64,000 bases of DNA from Heliocidaris tuberculata (taxonomy: Eukaryota; Echinodermata; Echinoidea; Camarodonta; Echinometridae), in the NCBI GenBank assembly GCA_025618425.1, contig CM046850.1, positions 8,969,749 to 9,033,748 of the forward strand. Reading direction: 5' to 3'. A program made the translations under genes and the position numbers. Positions 12,701 through 25,266 of this stretch are shown here, piece by piece (position 1 is the first letter of the stretch; every line of letters starts with the position of its first letter). The notes under the pieces are model-generated. The model saw only the letters and a list, made by a program, of their open reading frames with translations, did no database searches and was not told the origin of the DNA.

Positions 12701-13552
12701 GGCTCATGCTCTGTCTCTTTCTGAAGTTGCTAGCCGGAGATATAATCAATTTTGGGAGTTGGGCATTAATGATGAAAGCTGCAATGATGTGTAGGAGTGT
12801 ACCAAGCACTACCGTTATTCCAAAAGAGGAGTATCTTTTGTACGTTAGTTGTTTTTATTTTCTCACACAAATCTGCTGCGTGGTTAAAATTGTACAGACC
12901 ACAGATTTTGTGTATGTTTTTTGATATTTTTGTGAGGTAGCAAGATGCTCTGAATAGAGCATGACTATGTCCTGATGATACTGTGGCAAGCACTGCACAA
13001 TTTCAACTGATGGTATGCTATAAAAGACGCACTTGGTTGAATAACAGCTGTATTGTTGCTCCATTGTTGATGTGTAGTGGGCCATTGTTGATGTGAAGTG
13101 GGCCTGGGAAGGGAGACTCAAGTCAGTTGTAAGTATACCTTATTGTAAGTCACATTGGGTAGTTACTCCTCAATAGCCCAAAATTCAGGAACATCAACAA
13201 TTAGGGGGATAGCAGTTTAAGGCGGATCAAAATTACCATCAAATTACCTCTTCTTTTTTTTGCAGTTAAAAAAAAAGAAGAAAAGACAAAAGGAAGGATA
13301 TTGCATGATAAAGTTGTCCTTATGAGTAGCAAGAATTGAATCGAATCTATTCAGTAGAGAATGAATTAAATTAATATTCACCAATCCAGTTTGATAGGAA
13401 TTTTATCCTTTAATAAATATTTGATATACAGTTTTCTTTAGCTGCATCTATGCTTGTCATCTAATTAAGGAAGAGGGATTAAAATGGAGAAACAAACACT
13501 TAGATATACACTGTAATGGTTTGTCATTCAAGCTGCTCTACAGAAAGATTCA

Positions 13553-13583
<31 letters not shown>

Positions 13584-16567
13584 AAGGGAGAAAGAGATTA
13601 GTGAGTGAGAAAGTTCTGTCATGTACAAATGAAAAGCTTGCCAGATAGGCTGTAAAACATGTATAAAATGATATGTATTTGATGAATGTCGCCTGTTTGT
13701 GAATGTATCAGTTGTAATTTATTCAGTTTGTTCTCTTTTCAACTCTCAATTTTCTTTTTTTTTGTAGTGAATTTTTTCCTTGTTGCTACAGTACAGCTTT
13801 GACGTAGCGATGTAGCTTTGGAATATGCTTGATACCATAAGGCGTGTAAAAAGGGAAATGACGAAGCAATCGTTTCCCAACTAAAACTTTTTTGGGACAT
13901 TTTGTTTGTCATCAAATGGTGTAATTAAAAAAAAATAGAAAGTACAACATAAAGATCTATTTTTTGAAATGTGGTATATATACATTTTATGAATTGTCTG
14001 GCTTTTTTCTCTCTGTTTTTGTGCTGTATTATGTACATGTGTATGACAATGAAAAAAAATGTAAACAGCATAATATGATGAAGTGCTCTGTACAGTGTTA
14101 TGCTCTTATGTATATTGCATTAAAAATGATTGAAGAAAAAAAAAACAGATTTAAAGTATTACTTCTAACAAAAAAGTATATATATAAATATATATCTATA
14201 ATATATATACATATCATTGTGTATAGTACTGTTGTCTAAATTGATCAAAGTCTACAAAAAGAATGACATGCTTGTTGACTTTAGCTTAAGGTTATTCAGC
14301 ATTCAAGAGCTCAGCGGTAGGGATGAATTTAGATGGCTTTGTTTATATGACAAGCTACATGTACTGAACTCTGCGTGTGTAATCATCGACCGGCTATCTG
14401 GCTCTGTACTTCTTCCCCTTGTCTATCAATACTTGTTCTCATTTCTTACTTTCCTCTTCGATTCGACCTCTGTAAAATCAGACGCTTGCGATATGAAAGT
14501 TTCGTGAATTGTTAACGATGGCCTTTTTTGTGGCAAGAAAGTGACGCGACATGAAAATATTCACAAATCTTGACCACTCGTGAAATTCGCATAAGTTTCA
14601 AACAGGTGGAAGTTTCTCATTTTACGGTCATTTACAGCGAGAATAGACATGGGTCTCCCTTTTCAGTCCAATCACATAAATAGTCATTCTTGTTTTGATT
14701 ATTTTCTAGGACTTCTGAAATCAGTATTTAGCTGTTATAACTGTTATCAAGATGAAAGTTACAAAATAAGATTTGTTGTACCGTGGCATGTGGCTGCTGC
14801 TAAACTTGTGTTTCCTTTTATGAGTTTCTGGCGACTGTCAAATTCATCTGTCAAAGGAGGTCGAAAGAAAGTAGATTTCAGAGAAAAGCTCCCTTTTTGA
14901 TAAGTGTATGATGCAATTACAACTCAGTTTTGTGTGTAAATATATATCAACGAACTGAGAGAATGGTGTAAAAGTACACAAATACAAACAAAAGAAAAGG
15001 CATTGCTGTGACGCAAAAGAAACGAGAACAAGCAATGAGAAACTACAGTTACATTCCGAACTATTTTTTACCACCAAGATTGTGGGGTTAAAGGTAAGAA
15101 TTTTGGCATTCATTCATTCATTCATGGAAGGGGTTTCTGGAGACTCCACTTATCTAGTTGATTTTTAATGTTACTTTCAAGTGTAGCACACGCTGATAAT
15201 TGCGATGGCTCAACTCTTTTTTTCTTTTTTCTCTCCTTTCTTTTGTAGAATATGTAGAGATCTATTTTTTATCTGTGTGATATACTTCTAGGACCAATAA
15301 TACTGTTTCCTTTTTAACTTGTATTTGCATTCATTTATGTATATGTATATTCACAATTCATTGCGCATTGTACTACACTGTATTTCAATTTATGATGTAG
15401 AGTTATAACTTAATACTTATATTTTGATTTGAGGCGGAAGGTATGTTCTGAAGTATTTTTACTGAAAAGGTATGAATTTAAGAAACATGTACAGGCATAA
15501 CAATTCATTGTTGATTTTTATTGTTATTATCACTTATCATTATTTTCATTATATGAGATATATTTTTCTGAATTATAAGTACAATGTACATTTATCTGCA
15601 TTAGTATGCTAAGGTGTTGATAGAAAATACCAGGCCTTTTCAGTCATTATATTGTTACAAAAGACTCTTAACATATTGTAATACACCAACAAGTGCAGAA
15701 TACTATTCCACACTTTTTTTCCTTTCTATTTTTATGTCCTCAAATATTTCATTGTCACTTTAGGTTGAAACATTGATTTTATTGAGAGAAATTAGTTGTC
15801 ACCTTTATTTTCATTACAAAAGAAAAAAAATCAAATTGCTTTGAACAATCCACATTCCCATTTTTTCTACAGCTTTTTCCACTGCCTTCCCTATACATGT
15901 AGCTCTACTTGTGAGTAAACACTAGATTCATTGCAGTATTATCAATAGATTCAACCATCATATTGAAAAAGGTTTCAAGTTTCAACTTTGTCCACCCTCT
16001 AGTAAAATGAGGAAGTTTCTTTTTTTGTCAGTGATATTTCAACCTTTTGTTTTAAGTTTTGAAAATAATAAACATTACTCCTTTTTATGGATATTTGTAG
16101 GAATGTAAAGTTTTTATTCTTTTGGGTTTTTCATTGTCAAACTACGTGTGCCATCAAAGGTTAGTCATTATATTATTAAATATTAGTCATTATTGATGTT
16201 CTCATAATTAACAAACAGAGCCTTAGTTTTATCCAGAGTTTCATATATGAAGGTTTTCAGGGTCTTTTTTTTCTCTTTAAAATATTTGTTACAATTTAAT
16301 TAGACTGTAAGAAACACATGACGGATATTCATTCTTACCTTGAGTAAACTTTGTATAGTGGTCAAAAATTTCAGAGGTAATTGATAGGGGCTATTTGATG
16401 TAATAATGCTTAGGAGTATGGCTTCAAACATCCAACTGTTTTTGGTTAGATAATGATAAGAGAATAGTGCTGTGGAGATGCATGATGCACTTTCACAAAA
16501 ATGAATGCTTTAAATCCATGAGCAGATTTTCTTCAAAGTTGAAAAGGCTTATCTGTTGGAAATAAAC
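9795..16567. other. FNDC3 3' UTR and AT-rich intergenic DNA
   Basis: FNDC3 transcription must continue past the stop, but I cannot place the poly(A) site. AATAAA strings occur, for example near 12194, 13412 and 16067, and none stands out. The short open frames here have no recognisable domain, splice context or codon bias. A (GA)n tract lies at 13557-13583. A stretch near 14510-14640 loosely resembles the 25306-25516 element. Confidence 0.5.
13557..13583. repeat. (GA)n microsatellite
   Basis: An uninterrupted GA dinucleotide run of about 27 bp lies in the region downstream of FNDC3. Confidence 0.95.
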
Positions 16568-16919
16568 TTAAATGGTACCAATCGCCAACAAAAATTTTGC
16601 TCTGTACAAGGTTTTGTGTCATTATACTGTATTCAAAATATGAGCTTCAAATATGAGATATTGCGAGTTTAATTACACTCTATATGTGTAAGAGTGACTC
16701 GTGAGTAGATTACTCAACGCACCCGTACACGCTCGCCAAGATAAGGGCTCATGCGGCACCCAACTCAAGAGTTTGGTTTCCCATGTTATCCTTTATTTCC
16801 TTCATACTCCTAAACTGTTGACCTATAGAATGCCAGATAAAGTTCTTTGAAGTTGAGGTTGATTTTATACTTTCTAGCAATACACAAATTATTTTTTTCT
16901 GGTGATTGGTACACTTTAA
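16568..16919 (+). mobile_element. TTAA MITE, family B, complete (352 bp)
   Basis: It begins TTAAATGGTACCAATCGCC and ends GGTGATTGGTACACTTTAA, an imperfect inverted pair with TTAA at both outer ends. Relatives lie at 8435-8600 (partial) and around 41609 and 44073 (the two ends separated by 2.4 kb). It is non-coding. Confidence 0.8.
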
Positions 16920-17865
16920 GCAGACTTTAGCAATGCGTTTTTACCAGAGGCCCTTTGGCTTCCGCATGTTATTCACTGCCTCTTCATTTCAAAACTCAAA
17001 TGAAGAAATTGATTCTCTGCTTTTTGGGCAGGTCTTTGATTTAAGAGCACAACGTTTAATCTATCAGAGCAAGCACAAATCCAAGATAGAAAGTGTTTTG
17101 GTGAAAGGCACACTAGTGTTTGGTATTATGTAATGACACACACACACAGAGAGTATGAAAAGCTTCAGAGTTTGTTGTTGTAAATGTTCTTAATTATTGC
17201 TTCCTGGAATGACATCTCCTGCTTCCTATTGAATGTAATGCAATTCAGATTACATGTATATGTTATTTTTTTGGTAATCAAAGCAGATTATTTGTAGAAA
17301 AGGTCTATAGTTTTATTTTTTTGTATTACATTATTAGTTCAGGTATACCTTGTGAATTCCCCCACCCTGTAATACACTGATGGGATTTTTTTTTTCTTCT
17401 TTTAATTTCTGGAGAATGTGAGATTTTTTTTCTCTTCATGTGTATTCCGAGTCTCATAGGTTTTAAATCGTTGATTTATTTTTTTCTTGGTAGCAACAAA
17501 TTTATTATTCCTTTTTGTGATTCATTCTTCAAGTACTTTTATTACAATGAATTGTATGATTGAATAAAAAAAAAATGGAACAAAATAGATGGCAAGACAT
17601 ACATGTACCAAACTACCAAGCCAGGATGACAGATGTTCCCCCCTCCCTTATCTGTAAATTTGAAATCCAACTCATGCTTGCACTGAGAAATGCTGAAAAT
17701 TATTGAAGAGAAATGGAGTATAATGAGACAGGAATGAGTTTGAACGCCTTGAAAACACCTTGTAGAACAAGTCTTATATCGTGCTATTGTGGAGCGTATG
17801 AAGAATTTGGATTAAAACATGCCTTACAGTCCTTGCAGAGTTATCTATTTAATCACAACAAAACA

Positions 17866-17925
<60 letters not shown>

Positions 17926-18554
17926 GTTGCTTATTTCGTGGATGTTCTTTTTTTGATTTCTCAACTGCGCGATAAAAACTGTACGCCAATCTTTGGTACG
18001 TAGAAAAGTCTTAGTCGATTGACTGTATTGTGTATCTTATATATTAGCTGAATGATTGAAAAAAAAAGAAAAAGAAAAAAATAAGTGCGTGTCTGTGGAA
18101 CTTGCGAAAAATGTGTTTTGAGAAGGTCACAAAACAGCAAAACTATGAAGAAAAAAAGTGGTTAAAATGCATTATTTGTGATTGAGATTGACATGAATAA
18201 ATGTGCTCGTTTCTTTTCCGTGCCAAACCGTAAGAAAAAAATGAAAACAATTATACCATTATAACTTACAAGTCTATAGTATGATATTGAAAAATAAAAC
18301 ATCGTCTAATGGCGCTTACATAGCCAGAAATGTATCAATGTATTAATTTTCTTCTTTAAGAAATCTGTCTCCTTTGTGTATTGAGTGTATGTTGTTGAAA
18401 GTTTGAATGATGATGATGATTGTAAATTTGTAAAGGTCCTTTATTAGACTAAACTTTTTTGAGAAATCTTTCTCTTACAGGTACATGTACCTGCATTAAT
18501 TGAGGCTGTGAAGGCAATGAACCCTATTTGCACTGTTTGTTGTGCAATCACTTT
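16920..18554. other. Intergenic, low complexity
   Basis: AT-rich with a long TA run (17869-17922) and several A runs. An open frame spanning the TA run is an artefact of the repeat. I see no gene. Confidence 0.55.
17869..17922. repeat. (TA)n microsatellite
   Basis: Uninterrupted TA repeats of about 54 bp. Confidence 0.97.
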
Positions 18555-18956
18555 TTAACCCTTTTGAGACAACTGACCACATTTTGTGGTGTGGCTCAAT
18601 AACTTTGATTCAGAGCCCTGAAAAATATACCAGATACATGAGTAGAAAGAGCACAATTTTCTGCACACAACTACACTGTATGTCCATTTTTGTTACATGA
18701 CCATATTGCGTTTGATCCCAGGAATTTTAAAAAGGAGAATAAGCTTTAAAATCCTTAAATTGGCAACACATTGAGAGGTTCAAAATCATGTTTTTTATCG
18801 AAATTTGCAACTTTTTCAACTTTTCGACAATTCCTTTAACCATGTATATTGTTTTCAAATCTTGTAGCACTAAAAGAAAAATATTATTGTTGCCAATTTG
18901 AAGAACAAAATGTGATCAATTTAGCCCTTAAATAATTCATGTTCTGAAAGGGTTAA
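18555..18956 (+). mobile_element. piggyBac-like TTAACCC MITE, copy 1 (402 bp)
   Basis: It starts TTAACCCTTTTGAGACAA and ends GAAAGGGTTAA, so TTAA flanks inverted CCCTTT ends, a layout typical of piggyBac-derived elements. Three other copies lie at 20398-20780, 54414-54829 and 63048-63479. All share GACCACATTTTGTGGT near the left end and TGCCAATTTGAAGAACAAAA near the right. No ORF. Confidence 0.85.
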
Positions 18957-19765
18957 ACGATATCAGTCTTTACTGATGCGCAAAACACTGTACAAGTCAC
19001 TAAAGCGGTTCTAATGTCAGCAAATGACTCCTCGTGGGAGCTAGGCTTGAGACCAAGTTTCTTTTGAGATATTTGTTTCTTCTGTGTTGTGAGTGTACAT
19101 GTATGCCGAGAGCTAAAATGATGATGGTATAGCCCTAAAGGTTCTTTATTCAGACCAAACTAAATGTACTTCATCCCTTTTGAAATTTTGAAGTTGTGTG
19201 TGTATGCGATAAACCTAAAAATGGATTATTTATTCATGACCAAACTTTAAATTGTACTTCATCCCTTTTGCTGCCCTAAATTTTGAAGTTGTGTGTGTAT
19301 GCGATAAACTAAAAAAGAATTATATTGGAAAACTTGTGCGGATATGAAATGGATTATAATTTGCTTTTAAGTAAGCAGTAACAATTTAGCAACACCTTGT
19401 TTTTCAAATTAATTTTTTTGTTAAATTATTTTTTGACCATTATTACTCACTACATGTATTTGTACCTTTAATTTCAGGGTTCAGTTCATTACAGTGCTAA
19501 AACGCTACTGCGTCCGAGATACAAAACACTTTTGAAATTTACCATAATTCCCCAACTCAGTGGATGATTGTTAGTTGTTTCTGTTGTTTTGACTGGCGAT
19601 CATTTTTATTTCAGTATAAGTACAGGTAGTAGGGACGTAAATGGGAATCAAGTCCATACAAGTAATTTTTGAAAAAATAGAGGGTCAGCACTATATTGCA
19701 TTCACATCCTACATGTATAACAGTGAGAAAAAAACCCTCGATAGCTACATGTACAATACTGCCAC
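18957..19765. other. Intergenic, no gene seen
   Basis: AT-rich. A diverged direct duplication lies at about 19195-19320, where AAATTTTGAAGTTGTGTGTG is followed by TATGCGATAAAC in both copies. Nothing else is recognisable. Confidence 0.5.
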
Positions 19766-20118
19766 TTAAAAGAGAAGGTCGAGTTCTGGAAAAGGTGAAA
19801 AATAATTTGTGAGCTTTCTCATTCCTCATTTGGAAGAACACCATAGTAGAAATGTCCCCTGAAAAGGATTGCACCTCAAATGCCCACATATTTGAAATAT
19901 AATGAGACATAATTGGAAGCATTCAGGCCAAACATTCATGCCTCGTGTGTGTGCAGTGCATTTGCTTTTCAGCAAAACTGGGTCAGTTTCTTATGTTGAC
20001 GATTCCAAAACCTCACAGTATATACCAATCCTTATATAGACATGATCAACCTTTCCCATTTGCTTTGGGGTCTTTTCTTTCACAATGTAATGGCAAAACC
20101 AGAACTCGACTTTATCTG
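19766..20118 (-). mobile_element. TTAA MITE, family C, copy 1 (~353 bp)
   Basis: The left end is TTAAAAGAGAAGGTCGAGTT and the right end carries the inverted counterpart CCAGAACTCGACTTTATCTG. In reverse complement it matches 38717-39037 along its length, and also 41080-41612. It is non-coding. Confidence 0.8.
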
Positions 20119-20167
20119 TATTGAATAATCTCTTTCATTTCCACAATAAAAAATGTTTCAGGCAAAG

Positions 20168-20886
20168 GCCTGGTCAGACCTCAGCGATAATGATAATGAC
20201 ATTCACACCTGCATGATAAAATAATTTGGGTTCTGTCCATCAAGCACGAAGGACCCTGCCCACATAACTTCTTCTCAACTGACATAACATCAAAGGAGTA
20301 AAATTACTGGCTAACAGATACTATCTTGAAGTCTGTCCTAAGAAAATCGCTCACTGAGCTATCTCATTGAGACCATAAAATCATCAACGGAAGCTCATTA
20401 GCCTTTCGAGACAATTGACCACATTTTGTGGTTTGGCTCAATTACTTTTGATTCCAAGCTCTAAAAAATATGCCAAATGCATGAGTAGAAAGAGCAAAAA
20501 TTTCTAAACACACTATGTTAATTTTTGTTGCATGACCATACTGTGTTTTATGCCAGGAATTCTAAAAACGAGAATAAGAGAGGTTCATGACCATTGCTCT
20601 TTATCAAAATTGGCAATTTTTTTGAACTTTTTGACAAAATTTCTAACCATGTGTATTATTTTAAAAGACATTACACCTTATTAGAACCATGTAGCACTAA
20701 AAGAAAAATATTGTTGCCAATTTGAAGAACAAAATGTGATCAATTTAGCCCTTCAATGATTCCTGTCATGAAAGGGTTAAATCGTTGAGGTCTGACCGAT
20801 AATAATTTCCAATTCATTTTCCACATAAACAACGGTGGAGCGATTTCGGAACGATCTATCATTACCGTCGAGGTCTGATGAGCCCA
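20168..20886. mobile_element. Nested elements: GGTCAGACCTC-ended element split by a piggyBac-like MITE
   Basis: The left end carries CCTGGTCAGACCTC and the right end GAGGTCTGATGAGCCC, in inverted orientation. The piggyBac-like MITE at 20398-20780 interrupts it, and the phrase GAGGTCTGACC recurs just after that MITE. Part of the outer element resembles, in reverse complement, sequence at about 28560-28870. Boundaries are approximate. Confidence 0.5.
20398..20780 (+). mobile_element. piggyBac-like TTAACCC MITE, copy 2
   Basis: It is collinear with the copy at 18555. The left TTAA has decayed to TTAG. The right end is AAAGGGTTAA. It is inserted in the element at 20168-20886, so it is the younger of the two. 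Confidence 0.8.
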
Positions 20887-21701
20887 TAATCATTAGTTCA
20901 GGTACATATAATGCCAGAAAATAAGTTCCCACAGTATAAAATGAAAGATACTATGCGTGTTCAACAAGATTATAAATACATGTACATGTAAATGATGCCT
21001 GCCAAACAATGTCAGTAAAAAATGTTTAGTAGCCGAGTAATTAGCAAGAAGAAACAAACCATGCCAGCAAAAAAAAAACTTGGACCACAAGGTGGAACAT
21101 GTACAGAAAATGGGGTCTCCCCCTGGGGGCATGTCTCATTGAGACATGTACATCATCTGCGTAAATCACTTTCTGAAAAGCACCCTAAACGGGGATTGAG
21201 TAGGAGCACGGAGTTATGTGGTAACTCCATGGCAGGAGTAGTTATGATACCCTAAACCAGGGGTTTAACCCCTCCAACATCTCTGATTTTTGTACCCTTA
21301 ATGGCGATTTCTGTGGATCTTGTTCTTATCATATCTGAATTTGATACCCTTTTTCTTGATTTTTGCTGTTTTTGATACCTTGACTAACCTGGGTTATCTG
21401 CCCAGTGCTGAAAAAATACCCCTTTTATCCATTTTCGTGAATGCGGATGATTTACAGGTCTCAATAAAAAAAGCCCCCCCCCCCCCCCCCCGGGTTCTCC
21501 TAATTTGAGAATGTTGGTTATGCCTTTCAGTGAATGTAAGTTTGTTTATACATGTACATGTATTTTGCTAGTCTAAACAACCCTTCTGTTGCTTGATGAA
21601 CAATTCACAGTAATTTTAGACTATACAAAAACATGCAGGAAATCCCATTTACTAACAATCACTACAGACATTTGCACCTCGGAGACCCTGGATTGAGGCT
21701 G

Positions 21702-21873
21702 CAGTGGAATCTCATTATAACAAACTCCTTAGGATCAAGGAAATCACATCTTTATATCAAAACCTTATCATATCAGGGCTCAAAAACAATAGAATATAAA
21801 GAAGTGGGACCGGCAAAATTACCTTGTTATAACGAGTTTGTTATAACAGTGTTCTTTATAATGGGGTTCCACT
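21702..21873 (+). mobile_element. pogo/Tigger-like MITE, copy 1
   Basis: It starts CAGTGGAATCTCATTATAAC and ends in the inverted GGGGTTCCACT. CAGTGGAACCTCGTTATAACG-type ends are characteristic of pogo/Tigger-derived elements. It is non-coding. Confidence 0.75.
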
Positions 21874-21919
21874 TTTACCTCACTTTCCTTATCTTTCTCT
21901 GCTCATTATTTGGCTACTA

Positions 21920-22098
21920 CAGTGGAAACTCACTATAACGAGGACCTTGGGACCATGACAATATCCTCGTTCTATCAGGAATCTCCTTATATCAGAGTAA
22001 AAAACAAAAGAACATAAAGACTTGGGACCAGCAAAAATTACCTTTTTTTCTTTCAGGAATCGCGTTATATCAGAGCTCTTTATACCGAGTTTCCACTG
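21920..22098 (+). mobile_element. pogo/Tigger-like MITE, copy 2 (179 bp)
   Basis: It is a clean copy: TA, then CAGTGGAAACTCACTATAAC, ending CCGAGTTTCCACTG, then TA. The TA on both sides is the expected target duplication. The interior shares the GGGACCAGCAAAAATTACC block with the other copies. Confidence 0.85.
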
Positions 22099-22104
22099 TA
22101 TACA

Positions 22105-22400
22105 CTTCTAACAATAATAATATTTTGTTCTCGTATAGCGCATATCCCATCAAACATCTCTACATGTATGTGCTTCCAAAGGACTTTAGATATAATCACC
22201 CCGGCTTTAGATCTGGCAACCGTAGTTCTTGGTGCATTCAAGGAATAAAGCCTACCACATACCCACTTACAACACCTGGGTCAAGTGTGGCAAAAGTAGA
22301 TAAATGTCTTGCCAAAGGACGAAAGTGCTGCGGCAGAAACAAGATCAATAGGCAGGAATCATTTGCTCATAGTCTTGAACATAGTGTTATTTTCCTTTAA
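22105..22400 (-). repeat. Possible SINE fragment
   Basis: AATAATAATATTTTGTTCTC, followed by GTATAGCGC, is the reverse of the AGCGCTATATAAAT(ATT)n tail seen at 59900-59957. The following sequence is open in one plus-strand frame but has no recognisable domain. Tentative. Confidence 0.35.
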
Positions 22401-22441
22401 TTCTATATATTTTTTGCCATTAGAAGACCTCAAGATTCTCT

Positions 22442-22795
22442 TTAAAGGTCATGTGCAGTTTTGGTAAGCCATCAAAAACTTTTCAAGAGATTTCTTTGAT
22501 TTTAGATGATAAATATCATGATACTATCAGTACTATAAAGCTGGTGTGAAATGTTTCCCTCCAAAAGTAAAATATGAAAGAAATGAGAGGTAAAAAGTAA
22601 TTCATATGCCAGGCAGGGCACGTAAAATTACACAATGTGCTCCATACACATGTACATGTAATACACATGAAGATTGTGTGTCCGTGAAAAATGATATCTC
22701 CAAGCAAAGTGCCAAGGTTCTTGTGCAGGGAGGCTATTTTTAACCCATTTCATTCCAATTTCCATTTTGCTAACAAAACTGTACATGAGCTTTAA
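22442..22795 (+). mobile_element. TTAA MITE, family A, diverged copy (354 bp)
   Basis: It begins TTAAAGGTCATGTGCAGTTT and ends GTACATGAGCTTTAA. It is collinear with 39493-39994 but shorter, with an internal deletion. Confidence 0.75.
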
Positions 22796-24904
22796 AACCT
22801 TACAGCAGGACACCACAAAGTAGACAATAAGAGAGAAAAGTACAAGGATCAACTCAATACTTTATTATACGCTAAAATGAATCAACAATAAGGCATGTCA
22901 TCATTTGAAAATTACATCATTCAACATATCAGTAATGGAAGGATGGTGCACTATGCTTTCTTTACAATATTTAACAAAGGACATGCAATTCTTTGATGAA
23001 AACATACACACAGAAAAACAAAACAAAACATGCACAGCACAGTGTATGTTAAAAAAATAAAACAAGAAACAAGTCTTTTTCATTTCATGATTTCAAGATA
23101 AAACAATAGTATACAGGAAAAAACCATCATCTAGTAGATGTACATTTGCCCCTTTTGTATGTCCATACCCATTAATCAAATTTAGATATACATACAGTGT
23201 ACTAGTGTCATAAGAAGCCACCTCCATTCCACGTATATCTAACACAATTATAAATGTATGGGACTTCAGAACAGTTGCTGGGGCATATTGGTATTGGAAA
23301 TTCATGAAAAATGGAAGGAATTGAGGCATAATATTGCAATCCACATGATTACATGATGAAAAGTAACCAATAATAACCAACATTCCATCTCACAATATAC
23401 TGATGTTACAAGAAATTCTTTGACTATTATCATTGTATACTCCATTCCAATGAAGATAGCTGAAGATTCTTTCTCTTCTATGCTCCTATATACATGTGGG
23501 TCGAAACATGTCCAAGGATGGCCCTCAAAGGGCATAAATATGCTTCAAATGTGATGAGCTCTGTATTACTAGGATAATCGTAAGTGTAAATGACTGATAC
23601 AGTTGAACCTCGTTATAAAGAACACTGTTATAACAAACTCGTTATAGCAAGGTAATTTTACAGGCCCCACTTCTTTGTATTCTATTGTTTTTTAACCCAT
23701 ATATAACAAGGTTTCAATATAGCAAGGTAATTTCTGTGGTCCCAAGGAGCTGTTATAACGAGGTTCCAATGTATAATGTGAACTTAATCTCCCAATAACT
23801 TCCATAAATTCAATTCAAACTTCACCCCAGTCAGCTCGACTTCAGCCATAATTGCTAAAAATTGCTAAAATCGCCTCTACATGCTAAATTTGTCAAACCA
23901 CATGTGTGCTAACGTAGGCATATGCTCTGTTAGATCTGAGGCATGCCTTTGAAATAAATTGTCATTGTGAATCATCAACAACACCTTCTAGATAAAGCTA
24001 ATGTTTCCATGAAACATTCTTCTTGGTGGTAGATTTATAAACTACCGAGGAATAAAACATACTGTAATATGGGGTGTAAGAAATATCAATTATTTAAGTA
24101 TGCATACTGTTTGTTTAAGACATGGGCAAGTCCAAGGTATTTGTTCCATATATTACGAATCACATCACAGGTTTGACTGTACCTGATAAATACATTAAGT
24201 TGATAGCCATACTAAAGCTTGGATCAGACCAAATGTCCAGGAAAATACATTGTATCATTATTTGTATGAAGGGTTTTCAGGCGACCACAAAAATTGGTGT
24301 ATCTCCTGTTTTGTGCAAAAGTACCCGGATGACCGTGCAATTTCAAAACAATATCTCATGGTTTGTGTTAAAGTACCCGGATGACCGTGCAATATACATG
24401 TATTTCCATATCTCATGGTTTAGGGTGCGCATGACACGTACAAAAATGAATGCGTGTTCAAATATGCAAAGGTAAAGACAATGGATGTACATGTACATGT
24501 ATATGTGCAGTCCTTGCAAGATGCTTGGGTAAGGACAAAACAAAATTTTTCTACCTGTGTTTTATGTTGAAGTAAATACATAAACATAAGGACATGTAAT
24601 GGTGAAAATTTAGGAACTAGGTTTCATACAACTAATAATAATAATAATAATGAATGGTTTTTCTTTCGTGGGACACAAGGGTATATCACATTCGCTTTGA
24701 AAATATTTCACTCCTCATGCTGACGCGTGAAATACGCTCATAGCTCGTTTGATTATACCCTTGTATCCCACTCAAGGCCATTCAATATTATGTACAAAAG
24801 CTTCCATATTTATAATGTTCTCAATTCCATGGTACTTGGTAATATATTGGAGACAGGACGACCAAATACCTCAGACTTGCCCATGTGTCTGTGACAACGG
24901 AGCT
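22796..24904. other. Region downstream of RanBP2 (3' UTR candidates)
   Basis: On the minus strand this follows the RanBP2 stop at 24905. An AATAAA hexamer on the minus strand lies at about 22861-22866 and could end a long 3' UTR, but I cannot confirm it. A pogo-like MITE sits at 23600-23771. A direct duplication of about 65 bp is present near 24310-24420 (GTACCCGGATGACCGTGCAAT occurs twice, within longer similarity). No gene is evident. Confidence 0.45.
23600..23771 (-). mobile_element. pogo/Tigger-like MITE, copy 3
   Basis: It begins CAGTTGAACCTCGTTATAAA and ends CGAGGTTCCAATG, with TA on each side. The interior matches copy 1 in reverse complement (GTTATAACAAACTCGTTATA). Confidence 0.8.
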
Positions 24905-25266
24905 CTACTTCCTATCTTCTTTGACATCCACATCCTGGTTACTGGAGGACGATGTCGAGCTCGATGAGGGTGATGATGTCCGTGATCCGTCTTCGCTGCC
25001 GTCGAATTTGTCTTGTACCCAGGCCACAAAAGAGCTCACTGGGTTTTCTGCTTTGCTTTCATCATTGCCTGCAGCATTCTCTTCATCTTTGCTACCATTG
25101 TCATCGTCATTACCGTACTCGTAAATTTCATCCTCACTTTCCTCATCATCATCCTCATCATCATAACCTACATAATCTTCATCATCGTCATCATCTTCAT
25201 CGTCGTCATCATCTTCCTCCTCCTCCTCTTCTTCTTCAAGATCTTCCTTCTTCACTTCTGTTTCAT
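24905..25266 (-). CDS. RANBP2: RanBP2 exon 23 (last): acidic tail
   Basis: The acceptor is CCTTTCATGTAG after a T-rich tract and the stop ends at 24905. It encodes [10 protein letters not shown], then about 50 residues almost wholly Asp and Glu with Tyr punctuation ([18 protein letters not shown]). A short hydrophobic island, [16 protein letters not shown], a Ser-rich stretch and a charged end follow. The two-base start phase matches the single base left by exon 22. A cyclophilin domain, present here in vertebrates, is absent. The acidic run on the opposite strand makes long meaningless His/Ile-rich open frames. Confidence 0.8.

Noticed and set aside
13964..14239. 91-codon open frame downstream of FNDC3
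   Set aside because: AT-driven Lys/Ile/Tyr composition, no domain, and it overlaps low-complexity sequence.
17713..18003. Open frame through the TA repeat giving an Ile-Tyr run
   Set aside because: An artefact of the microsatellite, with no homology signal on either side.
22125..22400. 91-codon plus-strand open frame
   Set aside because: Lies in a probable SINE fragment. No recognisable protein signature or splice context.
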